Assembly (NCBI GenBank): GCA_937914945.1
Contig: CALGJF010000025.1
Location: 1 to 63,127, forward strand
Source of the DNA: an uncultured Bacteroidales bacterium
GTDB taxonomy: Bacteria; Bacteroidota; Bacteroidia; Bacteroidales; Bacteroidaceae
Direction of reading: 5' to 3'
Length of the DNA: 63,127 bases
Below are positions 35,812-45,978 of this stretch, piece by piece. A program made the translations under genes and the position numbers. A model generated the notes under the pieces. That model made no database searches. It was not told the DNA's origin and saw only the letters and a list, made by a program, of their open reading frames with translations. Position 1 is the first letter of the stretch. Each line of letters opens with the position of its first letter.

Positions 35812-37404
35812 ATGGGAAAAATTTTCGGAATCGATTTAGGTACAACTTATAGTTGTATAGCCTATGTAAACGAGTATGGCGTAGCAGAAGTTGTTAATAA
35901 TCAAGATAGCTCGCCAGTAACTCCATCTGTTGTTGCATTTGAAGATGGTGGTGCCGTATCTGTTGGAAGTGCTGCAAAAGAAACTCTTAATAGTGACCCA
36001 GACAATGTTTGCTCTACGATTAAGCGTCAAATGGGTAAAAGAGATTATATGTTCAACGCATTTGGCAAAGATTATTCACCAGAAGCGATTTCTTCTCTTA
36101 TTCTCCAAAAATTAACTAAAGATGCAAGTGAGGTATTAGGAGAAGAAGTTAAAGACGTAGTCATTACTTGTCCGGCATATTTTGGCCTTGATGAGCGCGA
36201 TGCTACACAAAAGGCTGGTGAAATTGCAGGTCTGAATGTTCTCGGAATTCTTAATGAGCCAACAGCTGCTGCAATATCTTACGGTATGCAAGTAGAGAAT
36301 CCTCAAACCATAATGGTATATGATTTAGGTGGAGGTACTTTTGACGTGACCATTATTAAAGTGGAAAATGGTAAAATACAGGTTGTTGCAACAGGAGGAG
36401 ACCATATGATGGGTGGTAAGGATTGGGACGATGCAATTCGTGAATATACCATTAATACCTATTGCGCACAAACTGGTGAATCATCTGATAGTGTCTATGA
36501 TGATAGTGAAGCTATGGGTGATCTTGAATTAAAAGCTGAAACGGCAAAAAAGCAGCTCACACAAAAAGAGAAGGCTATTATTAAACTAAACGGTGAAAAG
36601 ATTGAAATAACACGAGAACTTTTCGATGAAAAGACACATGACCAATTGGAAAGTACTATTACAAAAACTCGTGAGACAATGGCCGATGCTGCCAAGAAAG
36701 GTGTAACTGCATACGATAAAATATTACTTGTGGGAGGAAGTACTCGAATGCCGCAAGTAATGGAACGATTAAAACAGGAATTCCCAAATACACCTATCGA
36801 ATTCTGTGATCCTGACCAAAGTGTTGCAAAGGGAGCTGCTATTTATGGCATTAATATGGCTGCTTTTAATCAATCAGAAGGTGAGACTAAAATTTCTGAG
36901 GAAGAAAAAGAAGAGATAAAGAACAATCCTATCTTTAAATTTGGCAGTGGAACTCAAGCGAAGCCTCTTACTATTGTCAATGTAATTAGTCAAAGTATCG
37001 CTGTTAGATTGTATTGTCAAGATGATCAGTTGCACATTGTTAATCAAATTTATAAAAACACAGAGATTCCATGTCAATATGAATTAAATGCAGGTACTCA
37101 AGTCGCTAATCAAACATCTGTAAATATAGAAATTTTTGAAAACGCAAGCAATGATGAATATGTTGAAGAAGAACTTTGCAAGCCTCTTGTAGATGGAGAA
37201 CTTGGTCCATTGCCAGAGAATCTTCCAGCAGGAGCTCCAATTGATGTGATTTTCAAAATTGATGAGAATGGTCTACTTTCAATTGATGCCGAACACAAGC
37301 CAAGTGGAGCAACTAAGCATCTTGAGGTGAATTTGCAAAATGCTCTAACTCAAAAAGAATTGGAAGAGGAAAAGAAAAAAGTTAGTGGATTAAGAATACA
37401 ATAA
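35812..37404 (+). CDS. DnaK-like Hsp70 without the helical lid
   Basis: This 530-residue Hsp70 has the full ATPase domain (FGIDLGTTYS at 5-14, VYDLGGGTFDVTI near 168-180, VGGSTRMPQV near 307-316) and a beta-type substrate-binding domain to about residue 520. It lacks the C-terminal helical lid of housekeeping DnaK, which is about 638 residues. Loss of the lid would give fast or non-gripping client binding. It is 40 bases after the GrpE-like gene and 7 bases before a second Hsp70-type gene, so the products are probably made together. Likely a specialised chaperone or ATP-driven switch of this operon. Confidence 0.88.
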   Translation: MGKIFGIDLGTTYSCIAYVNEYGVAEVVNNQDSSPVTPSVVAFEDGGAVSVGSAAKETLNSDPDNVCSTIKRQMGKRDYMFNAFGKDYSPEAISSLILQKLTKDASEVLGEEVKDVVITCPAYFGLDERDATQKAGEIAGLNVLGILNEPTAAAISYGMQVENPQTIMVYDLGGGTFDVTIIKVENGKIQVVATGGDHMMGGKDWDDAIREYTINTYCAQTGESSDSVYDDSEAMGDLELKAETAKKQLTQKEKAIIKLNGEKIEITRELFDEKTHDQLESTITKTRETMADAAKKGVTAYDKILLVGGSTRMPQVMERLKQEFPNTPIEFCDPDQSVAKGAAIYGINMAAFNQSEGETKISEEEKEEIKNNPIFKFGSGTQAKPLTIVNVISQSIAVRLYCQDDQLHIVNQIYKNTEIPCQYELNAGTQVANQTSVNIEIFENASNDEYVEEELCKPLVDGELGPLPENLPAGAPIDVIFKIDENGLLSIDAEHKPSGATKHLEVNLQNALTQKELEEEKKKVSGLRIQ

Positions 37405-37411
37405 AAGTTCT

Positions 37412-39505
37412 ATGGAACGTTTTATAGGAATAGATTTAGGGACAACGTACTCATCGGTAGCAACTATCGATGAGTACGGTAAACCCGTGATAGTTAGAAA
37501 CCACAATGGTGAATCTTTAACACCATCTGTAATATACTTTGATGAATTTAACAACCCTATAGTTGGTTCAGAAGCCAAAGAGCTATTACAAAGTGGCGAA
37601 GAAAATGTTGCAATGTTTTTTAAGAGATTTATGGGAGATGATGTGTATCGTTTCTATGCATATGATCATGAATACACTGCAAAAGATTTGTCAGCAATAA
37701 TGCTTCGCAAACTAAAAAAAGATGCAGAAGAAGCATTGGGTGGTGAGATTAAAAACGTAGTTATTACAGTCCCTGCATATTTTAATGATTTACAACGTTC
37801 CGAGACAGTCGCAGCTGGTGTTGAAGCTGGGTTTAATGTACTTCGTATTATTAATGAGCCAACAGCAGCTGCTATAACTTATGGAATAAGCAGGTCAAAT
37901 CATCAACGATTATTAGTCTATGATTTAGGAGGAGGTACATTTGATGTGACTATATTGGAAATTAGTCCAGATGCCATAAAGGTCTTAGCTACAGGTGGAG
38001 ATCATGAACTTGGCGGAAAAGATTGGGATGATATGTTAATCAGTCATATCGTAGAACAGTTTCAAATTGAATTTGGAGTAGATCCGACAGAGTCCGTTGA
38101 AGTTTATAATGACCTTGCGTATGATTGCGAGAAATTAAAAAAACAACTCTCATCCAAAGAAAGTGCAGTCATAAGTGTTAGATATAATGGAATGCGCGGA
38201 CGTTATACCATAACAAGAGAAAAATTTGAAGAACTTACAGAAGCACAACTTAGAAGCACAAAGACGATGACGGAACATGTGTTAAGCGAAGCCGGATTAA
38301 CGTGGGCCGATTTGGATGGTGCTTTATTAGTAGGAGGAAGTACGCGAATGCCAATGGTTGAAAATTGGGTCCGTCAAATGTCTGGGAAAGAGCCACTACG
38401 AGGTGTCAATGTTGACGAAGCAGTTTCATTAGGAGCTGCAATCCAGGCTGGAGTTGAAATGCAGAAGAAAGTAAATTACAAATTAGGAGGACAAACATCG
38501 TCAAATCAGCAATTCCGCTTGTTAGGTTCAAAAAAGATTGTTGATGTAATGAGTCATTCGTTAGGAGCTGTTGCCGTCAGTGAAGATGGAGAAAAATACG
38601 TTAACTCTATTATTATTCCAAAGAACAAAGCTATTCCTGCTACAGAACGCAAAAATTTTCTTCATCACACTAAAAAGAATATTGATAATGATTTGGAGGT
38701 ATATCTTACACAAGGGGAATCTACAGATATTAGGGACTGTATTGTGGTTGGTAAATATATATTCCATGGTATTAAACACTTCTCAAATGGAGAGACTATA
38801 ATTAACATAGAATATTCATATGATGAGAATGGGCTCATTGTTGTAAATGGCATACAACAAGAAACCAATAAAGAACTTCAGATAGAGAAGGTTCCTATCT
38901 GTGAGGATATGCAGTGGTTGTATGATAAGCCCAAAGGAAAATCTATGCCACTTAATGTGATTATTGCAATAGATTTATCGGGTTCAATGTCTGGAAAGCC
39001 AATGAATATGGCAAGAAATGCAGCAATGGAATTTGTCAGCAAGATAGATTTAAACATTCATTGTGTTGGAATAATGGGATTTGCAGATCGCTCGAAAATG
39101 TTCAGTAATCTAACTCATGACATTTCTTCTATAGAATCAGCTATAAATGAACTTGATTGTAATGCATCAAGAGTTGGTTATGGTAATGATAATAATCCAT
39201 TAGGAGATGCTATTGATATTTTTAAATATAAAGAGGACTTTAAGAATATATTAATAGTTCTTACAGATGGAGTATGGTCATCTCAAAAACAAGCAATAAA
39301 ATCCTCTGATTATTGCAGAGAAGTAGGATACGAAGTTGTGGCTATCGGGTTTGGTAGTGCTGATAAAAAGTTCCTAGAAAGAATATCAACAAATAGTGAG
39401 AACGCTTTGATGACCAATTTGGACAATCTAGTAGATTCGTTTGGAAGCATTGCACAAGAAATCAGCCAAAGCGGAGGTGCTAGTGGGCTTAAATGGAATA
39501 AGTAA
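37412..39505 (+). CDS. DnaK-like ATPase fused to a C-terminal vWA domain
   Basis: The 697-residue protein has an Hsp70 ATPase domain (FIGIDLGTTYSS, YDLGGGTFDVTIL near 169, VGGSTRMPMV near 307), a beta substrate-binding-like domain (about 385-505), and then, in place of the lid, a von Willebrand A domain from about 512 with an intact metal site DLSGSMS near 518 and LTDGVWSS near 613. The vWA domain probably recruits a protein ligand to the chaperone. The fusion mirrors the vWA-like/Hsp70 fusion of operon A at 2261, in reverse order. It is 7 bases after the DnaK-like gene. Confidence 0.87.
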   Translation: MERFIGIDLGTTYSSVATIDEYGKPVIVRNHNGESLTPSVIYFDEFNNPIVGSEAKELLQSGEENVAMFFKRFMGDDVYRFYAYDHEYTAKDLSAIMLRKLKKDAEEALGGEIKNVVITVPAYFNDLQRSETVAAGVEAGFNVLRIINEPTAAAITYGISRSNHQRLLVYDLGGGTFDVTILEISPDAIKVLATGGDHELGGKDWDDMLISHIVEQFQIEFGVDPTESVEVYNDLAYDCEKLKKQLSSKESAVISVRYNGMRGRYTITREKFEELTEAQLRSTKTMTEHVLSEAGLTWADLDGALLVGGSTRMPMVENWVRQMSGKEPLRGVNVDEAVSLGAAIQAGVEMQKKVNYKLGGQTSSNQQFRLLGSKKIVDVMSHSLGAVAVSEDGEKYVNSIIIPKNKAIPATERKNFLHHTKKNIDNDLEVYLTQGESTDIRDCIVVGKYIFHGIKHFSNGETIINIEYSYDENGLIVVNGIQQETNKELQIEKVPICEDMQWLYDKPKGKSMPLNVIIAIDLSGSMSGKPMNMARNAAMEFVSKIDLNIHCVGIMGFADRSKMFSNLTHDISSIESAINELDCNASRVGYGNDNNPLGDAIDIFKYKEDFKNILIVLTDGVWSSQKQAIKSSDYCREVGYEVVAIGFGSADKKFLERISTNSENALMTNLDNLVDSFGSIAQEISQSGGASGLKWNK

Positions 39506-39521
39506 CCTTAGAATTTGAATT

Positions 39522-42416
39522 ATGGCAAACGAAATAACGAATTTATACGAAGAACTTGAGGAGGAACTTAATGTTAGTCAAACGGATGTTGACATAGTTC
39601 TCAAAGCCATTGATGATAAGATTATATGGTATAGGAAGAAAATAAACAATCCGAGATATAAAGCAATTGTTCCTATTAAAACGAAAGCCTTAAGTAATTT
39701 AAAGGCTCAAATATCGGATAATCCGGATGTCATAAAACAACATGCGGCAGCATATGCAGAGATTGCTCGTCAAAAGCAAATTGAGCGCGAAAAAAACATT
39801 CGTGAAAAGGGCAACTTCTTTGTAAGAGATGGAATGATTGCACAACAAAACCTGACTCAACTTGCTAACGAGACAAAATTAAGTGAGTCTGAAATCTTAA
39901 AATTGTTAGGTGCAAAAGTAAAGCAAAAGAGAATTTTTACCTATAAGGATGATGGTATCCAAGAATTAGAATCAGAGAAGATGAAACAAATTGCCGAGAA
40001 ACTTAGAATTCTTGGCAAGAAACATATTTATGACTTTCTTGGAGTATCACCAAGTGCACCATTGGAGCAGATATCTAATGCAGTAAGTAGCAAGTTTAAA
40101 TGGGTTACCGGTAATAGCAATAAAACAGATCCTATAGTAAATGCTACCGATGGACTTATAAAATTGTGTACCCCCATATTTAAAGATGAAAAAAGTCGTA
40201 GAAGTTACGATAAGGCAATAGAAAACGAAGGGTTTTCAAGTGTCCGTGAAGCTATTGAGATGATGAAATTTGGTTCGAAATATATTTCTCCATCTCAATA
40301 TAAGCAATTATTAGATACATGTACACAAAATGGAATAACAAAAGATAAGGCAGAATATCTTATTTACACAACTGCGGAGAAAGCAGGAATAGATATCGAT
40401 GAGGGCTCCGTAGGAGGCATGATTACATGTAGATATTGCGGTGCATTGAATGAACATTCTACTCATTCCTGTAGATCATGTGGAATGCCCGTAAAAGTTA
40501 AATGCCCTAAATGTGGAAAAGAAAGTGCAGATGATGATTATCGCTGTACAAAATGTGGATTCTCGTTGATTGAAATGAAAGATGCAAGAATTCACATAAC
40601 TATGGCTCGTGCAGCAATATCTGGAAATAGTATTGACGATGCAGAGAAAGAGTTATTATTGGCTGCACGTTTTTGGCCTAATTGTCCCGATATATGCACA
40701 CTCGAAAAAGAAATTACAGAAAAGAAAAAATCCATACAAGGTGTACTTGGCAAAATTAATGAACTTTGTAGTAAGAAGTATTATTATGCAGCACAACAGT
40801 ACCTGTCTGTATTACCGCTAAACCATGCACAGCGCAAGGAGATTGAAAGTGCCGTTAATAATGCCGATGCTTTAATTGCAAAAGCAAACAATGCCTCCAA
40901 TACCAATGAACAGATAGATTGCTATATGCAGGCTCTTTTAATCTGTTCCGACTGCGCTGTTGCAAAAGAGAAATTGCAATTGACACCTCCGACTGCGCCG
41001 ACAAATATAAAAGCCGAGGTAATAGGCGGCATTATTCATGTAGAATGGACAAAGTTGCAGTCGCAGTATATCCAATATGTTCTTATTAGAAAAGCTAACG
41101 GAAGGCCCAGCAGCCTCAAGGACGGCGAGGTTATTTGCGAGACGTTGAATAATGCCGTGGATGACGCCAAGTCGGAGCCCGGTATCAGCTATTACTATGC
41201 AGTATATAGTAAATGTGGTGATGTTTGCTCTCCTCATGCTGCAATAACGTCAGCGCCGGCGTTGACGGTTGCCGATATAAATCCCAACTCAATAGCATTG
41301 GATATTCAGGAGACACAAATAGGTTTCAGCATTCCTTTCCCAAGTAAGGCAAAGAGTGTGGAAATATATCGCGACGGAACGCTGATTAAAAACCTGACGG
41401 GTACGTCGTATATGGATGTAAACCTTACACCGGAACAATCATATACTTATAAATTTGTTACGATATACGAGGATTGTAATCAGAAAAGGTTCAGTTCGGC
41501 GGGTGTAACGCAGGTGGTAAAGCCCATGTCGCCCCCTAAACCTGTCAAGCTGGTTATGACGGAAGAGAATGATATCGTTAAATTGTCGTGGGAGAAACCA
41601 AGTAAAGGTACATTGTGTATCTATGAGTCGGACAAGAGCTTTGATATATTGGAGAACAATAAGGTAAATATCGACAACCTTAAATATCGCCAATTAGACG
41701 TAAGCGGTAACTCGTATCAGTTACGCAAGAATTTCAGTGGTGTGAAATATTTCCTGCCCGTTACGGTTCAAGGGAATATCGGCGTGGCGGGTAAAGCCCT
41801 TAAATTGGTCTCTGTTATAAAACCAACCGGTGTAGGTTTCGACAGGAACGAAAATTTTGTAATGGTCAAGTGGAAATGGGATGGTATCTCCTCTGTTAGA
41901 ATCCAAGTGCAGGTTGATAGCGGAAATATTCAAAAATATGATATTGACTCACCGGCAACGCCCAATTACAAGGTAGATCTTCCCAAGAATGCTAAATCAA
42001 TTACCATCGTTGTTGCTTCAAAAGTCTGCGTGGGAAATGAAGTCCTTATTGGCGGGGAAATAACGCAATTCATTACTTTGAAATCGGTAAAGGTTAATTT
42101 CAAAGAGGTGAATAGCGAAAGTTTGTTCGGCTTATTTAATAAAGATAAATATAGTCTCTCAGTAGAGTGTGATTCTATATTGCCTTGCAAAATGGAACTT
42201 TTAATTGCTGAAAACTTCCCCCCGACAAACTTGGTAAATTACAAAACATATTTAACAATATTGCCCGATGAATTAAAGCCGGGCCGTGTGCTGAAAAAGG
42301 AGTTCCACTATACTAGAATACGGAAGGATAAGCCTGTCTATTTTAGGCTTATTGCTGCTGATAGAGAACTTGCGAAACAGATTGTGATTATTCCGGAAAC
42401 AAGACAATTAAAATAA
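39522..42416 (+). CDS. J-domain-like, zinc-ribbon, FN3 multidomain protein
   Basis: The 964-residue protein has an N-terminal helical region, then a segment near 165-240 resembling a J domain or close relative (IYDFLGVSPSAPLEQISNAV ... FKDEKSRRSYDKA). The HPD motif that stimulates Hsp70 is not present, so it may be only a docking module. Two to three zinc ribbons follow (CRYCG, CRSCG, CPKCG, CTKCG; about 301-348), then a helical TPR-like part (355-480) and at least three fibronectin-III-like beta domains to the end. It follows two DnaK-like genes, consistent with an Hsp70 partner. FN3 and zinc parts are clearer than the J part. Confidence 0.7.
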   Translation: MANEITNLYEELEEELNVSQTDVDIVLKAIDDKIIWYRKKINNPRYKAIVPIKTKALSNLKAQISDNPDVIKQHAAAYAEIARQKQIEREKNIREKGNFFVRDGMIAQQNLTQLANETKLSESEILKLLGAKVKQKRIFTYKDDGIQELESEKMKQIAEKLRILGKKHIYDFLGVSPSAPLEQISNAVSSKFKWVTGNSNKTDPIVNATDGLIKLCTPIFKDEKSRRSYDKAIENEGFSSVREAIEMMKFGSKYISPSQYKQLLDTCTQNGITKDKAEYLIYTTAEKAGIDIDEGSVGGMITCRYCGALNEHSTHSCRSCGMPVKVKCPKCGKESADDDYRCTKCGFSLIEMKDARIHITMARAAISGNSIDDAEKELLLAARFWPNCPDICTLEKEITEKKKSIQGVLGKINELCSKKYYYAAQQYLSVLPLNHAQRKEIESAVNNADALIAKANNASNTNEQIDCYMQALLICSDCAVAKEKLQLTPPTAPTNIKAEVIGGIIHVEWTKLQSQYIQYVLIRKANGRPSSLKDGEVICETLNNAVDDAKSEPGISYYYAVYSKCGDVCSPHAAITSAPALTVADINPNSIALDIQETQIGFSIPFPSKAKSVEIYRDGTLIKNLTGTSYMDVNLTPEQSYTYKFVTIYEDCNQKRFSSAGVTQVVKPMSPPKPVKLVMTEENDIVKLSWEKPSKGTLCIYESDKSFDILENNKVNIDNLKYRQLDVSGNSYQLRKNFSGVKYFLPVTVQGNIGVAGKALKLVSVIKPTGVGFDRNENFVMVKWKWDGISSVRIQVQVDSGNIQKYDIDSPATPNYKVDLPKNAKSITIVVASKVCVGNEVLIGGEITQFITLKSVKVNFKEVNSESLFGLFNKDKYSLSVECDSILPCKMELLIAENFPPTNLVNYKTYLTILPDELKPGRVLKKEFHYTRIRKDKPVYFRLIAADRELAKQIVIIPETRQLK

Positions 42417-42424
42417 TAAAATAT

Positions 42425-43618
42425 ATGAGTAAAATAGTATGCCCTTATTGCTTTGGTACTTTTGAGAGAAAGGACGTGATGTTCCGATGCTGCAATGAAG
42501 TAGGATGCAAGAAGGGAGATGATCCCGAATTGCATAAGTTTTGGGGAAATGTTCAAAATGAGTGCCCCAGCTTCAAACCTAAATTTTCTTTTGCGAGCCT
42601 GTTTGGCCGTATGCCCGAGAGTGCTGAATGTCCACACTGCCGAGAAACATCCTTCAAGGTTATTTGTCCGCATTGCCATAATCCCATTCCCAAGCCAATG
42701 GTTAGAAACAAGGGATATATAATATCGATTATTGGAGCACGAAGCAGTGGCAAGACTAATTATATTACCACGCTCATAAACGAATTGATTAATTATGGTC
42801 ATTGTTTGGGTGATATTGGCACAACGCCTTCAAACGTGGCTAATAAGCCCGAGGATAATACCGAGAATAGATATAAAAGAGATTTTTTTGAAATATTGTA
42901 CGAGAAGAACATATGTCCTCCTCAAACAGATATTAACGACCCAAAGAACAGAATACCTTTGATATACGAATTAGGACAGCAGAAAAAAACTCCAATCTAT
43001 CTGGTTTTCTATGATACTGCAGGTGAGAATTTTGTCGATCCAAAGAATATTGCATCAAATGTGAAATTCCTGAATCATTCGGATGCAGTGATATTTCTTT
43101 TGGACACATTCTCAATCCCTTATGTGCATGATAAATTAAAGGCAAAAATGGGTCTGCCTGATATTGAATTGAAATATGACAGAATCATTTCTAACTTGAT
43201 TACACACTTTGTTGAGGGAGACAAGCGTGTGAGGGACGAGCAATTCAAGAAACCTATGGCATTGGTGTTCAGTAAAATCGATGCTATTCTGAAAAATGAA
43301 GAGCTATTCCAAAACACATCATTGTCGGGAATATCCATAGAGAGAAACAGCTCCTTCATGGATGGCAGTGGCGTTAACTTGTCAGATATAGATTGTGTAA
43401 GCGATGGTATAAGAGCCGGATTGGCTTCGTGGAATGAGCATAATTTTATCAATAGTATGGAAAAGCATTACAAGAATGTTAAATACTTTGGCATTTCGGC
43501 ATTGGGTGGCATGCCCGACAGAAGTGGTAACATTAGCAACTTGAGACCATACAGGGTTCTGGATCCGCTTGTTTGGATACTGTATCAATTCAAATATTCA
43601 TTACCAATTGTAAAATAA
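42425..43618 (+). CDS. Zinc-ribbon TRAFAC-like GTPase (DO-GTPase-like)
   Basis: The 397-residue protein has N-terminal zinc-binding Cys motifs (CPYC, CPHC, CPHC; residues 6-85) and a P-loop GTPase: G1 GARSSGKT near 104-111, G3 FYDTAGEN near 193-200 and G4 FSKID near 281 in the N/TKxD position. These match GTPases of the double-GTPase (DO-GTPase) type predicted in bacterial conflict systems together with GAP1 proteins. It starts 8 bases after the FN3 gene, and a GAP1-like gene follows 11 bases later. Probably a nucleotide-controlled switch; the trigger is unknown. Confidence 0.78.
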   Translation: MSKIVCPYCFGTFERKDVMFRCCNEVGCKKGDDPELHKFWGNVQNECPSFKPKFSFASLFGRMPESAECPHCRETSFKVICPHCHNPIPKPMVRNKGYIISIIGARSSGKTNYITTLINELINYGHCLGDIGTTPSNVANKPEDNTENRYKRDFFEILYEKNICPPQTDINDPKNRIPLIYELGQQKKTPIYLVFYDTAGENFVDPKNIASNVKFLNHSDAVIFLLDTFSIPYVHDKLKAKMGLPDIELKYDRIISNLITHFVEGDKRVRDEQFKKPMALVFSKIDAILKNEELFQNTSLSGISIERNSSFMDGSGVNLSDIDCVSDGIRAGLASWNEHNFINSMEKHYKNVKYFGISALGGMPDRSGNISNLRPYRVLDPLVWILYQFKYSLPIVK

Positions 43619-43629
43619 ATCATATTCTT

Positions 43630-45978
43630 ATGACAACCTTGAATTACAAAGAGATTTATTACACATCGTCGGAGCGTTCTATAATCACGCATTCTGCCGG
43701 ATTTGGCGTTCGTACATATACAAGTGGTATGGATTCGCATGTTGCTTCCGATATCGCCAAAAAATGTGTCTTCGGGTACAGCCTTGACGATAATCGTAAG
43801 CTGACATTTGAACAGATAGAGCAAAACCCAAGAATTGTTTATGATTATCCTCCAACTTACATCTATCAAAAAGTTTTATTGGATGATGGTTCTGTTAAAT
43901 ATGTCTTTGGTAGAACTATATACATAGGTATTGATTACGGCTATTTCGCCAAGATTGATCGTGCAATGAGAGCAGGTACCAATTATTTTGTTCATCTGCT
44001 TGTTTTTGATGAGATGCCACCTGCTTCAATATTTGCAGAAATCGAACGCGAAAAAATATTCCTTCCCAATGACTATACATGCTCTCCCGATAATGGTGAG
44101 TTTTTCTCTTTGTTGACAGGGGAACCGGAGTTGCTTTCTCCTAAAAGCATGCAATGCGAGCTAAATTGCGATTGTGGTATAGATGTTGAATTTGCGCATT
44201 GTATTGTGGCTTTTCTGCAGTCTTACTACAATACCGTAACCAATAAAGAAGAGGGCCTTAGGAAAATTATCATAAAAGCCACTGCTGCACAAACGCAGGA
44301 ATTAATAAAAAAGATGGCTTGTCTGCCGCAGGCTTTGATTGGGGATAAGACTTTCCTGTCAAACTATATGGGAGAAAACGGTGTGCCCGATGATCTTAAT
44401 ATGATTTTCGTCAATGAGTTCAATAATAAAGAGTTCTATGAGAATTGTCATGTTTGCGTAAACGTGTCAAGTGGAGCTACAACGAATGTCGATGATAATT
44501 TTATCTTCAATAAAATCATTGAGTTGGGCGCCGAGGGCGATATTGCAACGGTGCTGAAATTGGTTGGTTACTATATAAACTTGGACCATACAAAGGAACT
44601 GGATTATCAATTTTTATATAATTTATTCATTGCAGTTGAGTCTGACAAGGATATCCGGTTGCAGGATGTTACACCGGGCTTCTTGGAGCGATTGAACGAT
44701 GTGCATTTGTCATCGGCTCAGGAAACGGAATTGTGGAATAAGATTAATAGTGCCATAAATAATGGATTGACATCTAAAAAAGGTGCAGATGTGAATTTTA
44801 CCATTAATGTAGTAGGGTATATTTTGCCTAAGAACAAAAAACACCTGAACATAGCTGCCGAGACAAAGGCTTGGCTTACCAATGTAATCTTTGGGGAGAA
44901 TCCCTATTTGTCCAAGATTGTAAACAAGGGTAATGTGGATAATGTGATACTTCTTTTGGATAGAGCAAAAGTGTTGTCCGACGATTCTTTCTATAATGCA
45001 TTGAGGCAGTCTAAGGATACAATCATATGGGTAAAGCTTATTCAATTTTATTATGACAATAATCTCAACCCCAATATGGAAACGGTGATAGAGAATATTT
45101 TGTCATCAGATATAGGTGGGCTTGATAAAGAAAATATGATTAAGCAGTTGTTTCCCATTGATAAGTGCGAGAATGAGCTCTTCTCCTATATTTTGAATAG
45201 AACCGACCGTATTCCCAAAATGATTGGGCTTGTAAGAACTGTTTGCTTGAATACCGATAAAGAGCGCTTTTCACTGATACTTGAACAATGTAACAATGCC
45301 CCTGACATTATTAGAGCTATCTCTCCGATAGTTTCATCGTTCTATAGCGGATTGATAGATCGCGATGCCGACTCGGGTATGAAGAGCTTGCTGTCGTTAA
45401 CAGATAGGATTTCTGTAGAAGTGTTTAACACGATGGGGGTAACAGAACCATTTGCCAAGTATGTCAGAAAGGGTTTTGATAATCCTACGGAAGAGGTCAA
45501 GAATACCATTGATGCTATTTTGTCCTATAATATAACGATTGATGGGAATATTGCCGGGCAGGTTGCGATATTAAATAATTTGTTCAATGGCCAGGTTCCC
45601 GACAAGGTGGATGTAAATGTGTTGTATGCAGCCCATAAAATGAACAAGAAAGCTGATTATATACGAGAACTATATGAGGCATGGCTGAAAACAGAACCCG
45701 CAACCAATGAATTGAAGGATTATATTAAAGGGGCTGTAAATCTCTCGTCTGCAATGATAGAAGAGATAATACTTGCTACTTGGGAAACCAAAACTCGATT
45801 GATTCGTGAGAATCGCGAGGATTATGTATTGGTTATATGCGACAATGCCGAGTGGGCGAGCGGTGATAGAAAACAATTTGTAAAATCATGCAAGGATAAG
45901 GATTTGGTTCAGCATCTTGTAGAATCCGACAAATTGATTAAAAAGATAATAAGAAAAATATATAACCTATTTAAGTGA
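43630..45978 (+). CDS. GAP1-like GTPase-associated protein
   Basis: I use the ATG at 43630, after the previous gene's stop. The 782-residue protein begins with NYKEIYYTSSERSII and GFGVRTYTSGM, a start typical of the GTPase-associated protein 1 N-terminal domain, followed by a beta-rich region and a long alpha-helical C-terminal part with solenoid character (about 330-780). GAP1 proteins are large proteins found next to DO-GTPases and are thought to be their partners. Position between the two GTPase genes here agrees. The family name rests on N-terminal pattern and context. Confidence 0.7.
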   Translation: MTTLNYKEIYYTSSERSIITHSAGFGVRTYTSGMDSHVASDIAKKCVFGYSLDDNRKLTFEQIEQNPRIVYDYPPTYIYQKVLLDDGSVKYVFGRTIYIGIDYGYFAKIDRAMRAGTNYFVHLLVFDEMPPASIFAEIEREKIFLPNDYTCSPDNGEFFSLLTGEPELLSPKSMQCELNCDCGIDVEFAHCIVAFLQSYYNTVTNKEEGLRKIIIKATAAQTQELIKKMACLPQALIGDKTFLSNYMGENGVPDDLNMIFVNEFNNKEFYENCHVCVNVSSGATTNVDDNFIFNKIIELGAEGDIATVLKLVGYYINLDHTKELDYQFLYNLFIAVESDKDIRLQDVTPGFLERLNDVHLSSAQETELWNKINSAINNGLTSKKGADVNFTINVVGYILPKNKKHLNIAAETKAWLTNVIFGENPYLSKIVNKGNVDNVILLLDRAKVLSDDSFYNALRQSKDTIIWVKLIQFYYDNNLNPNMETVIENILSSDIGGLDKENMIKQLFPIDKCENELFSYILNRTDRIPKMIGLVRTVCLNTDKERFSLILEQCNNAPDIIRAISPIVSSFYSGLIDRDADSGMKSLLSLTDRISVEVFNTMGVTEPFAKYVRKGFDNPTEEVKNTIDAILSYNITIDGNIAGQVAILNNLFNGQVPDKVDVNVLYAAHKMNKKADYIRELYEAWLKTEPATNELKDYIKGAVNLSSAMIEEIILATWETKTRLIRENREDYVLVICDNAEWASGDRKQFVKSCKDKDLVQHLVESDKLIKKIIRKIYNLFK

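Noticed and set aside
35812..39505. Housekeeping dnaK locus
   Set aside because: Neither Hsp70 has the normal length or lid, one has a vWA domain, and the neighbours are not the usual heat-shock genes.
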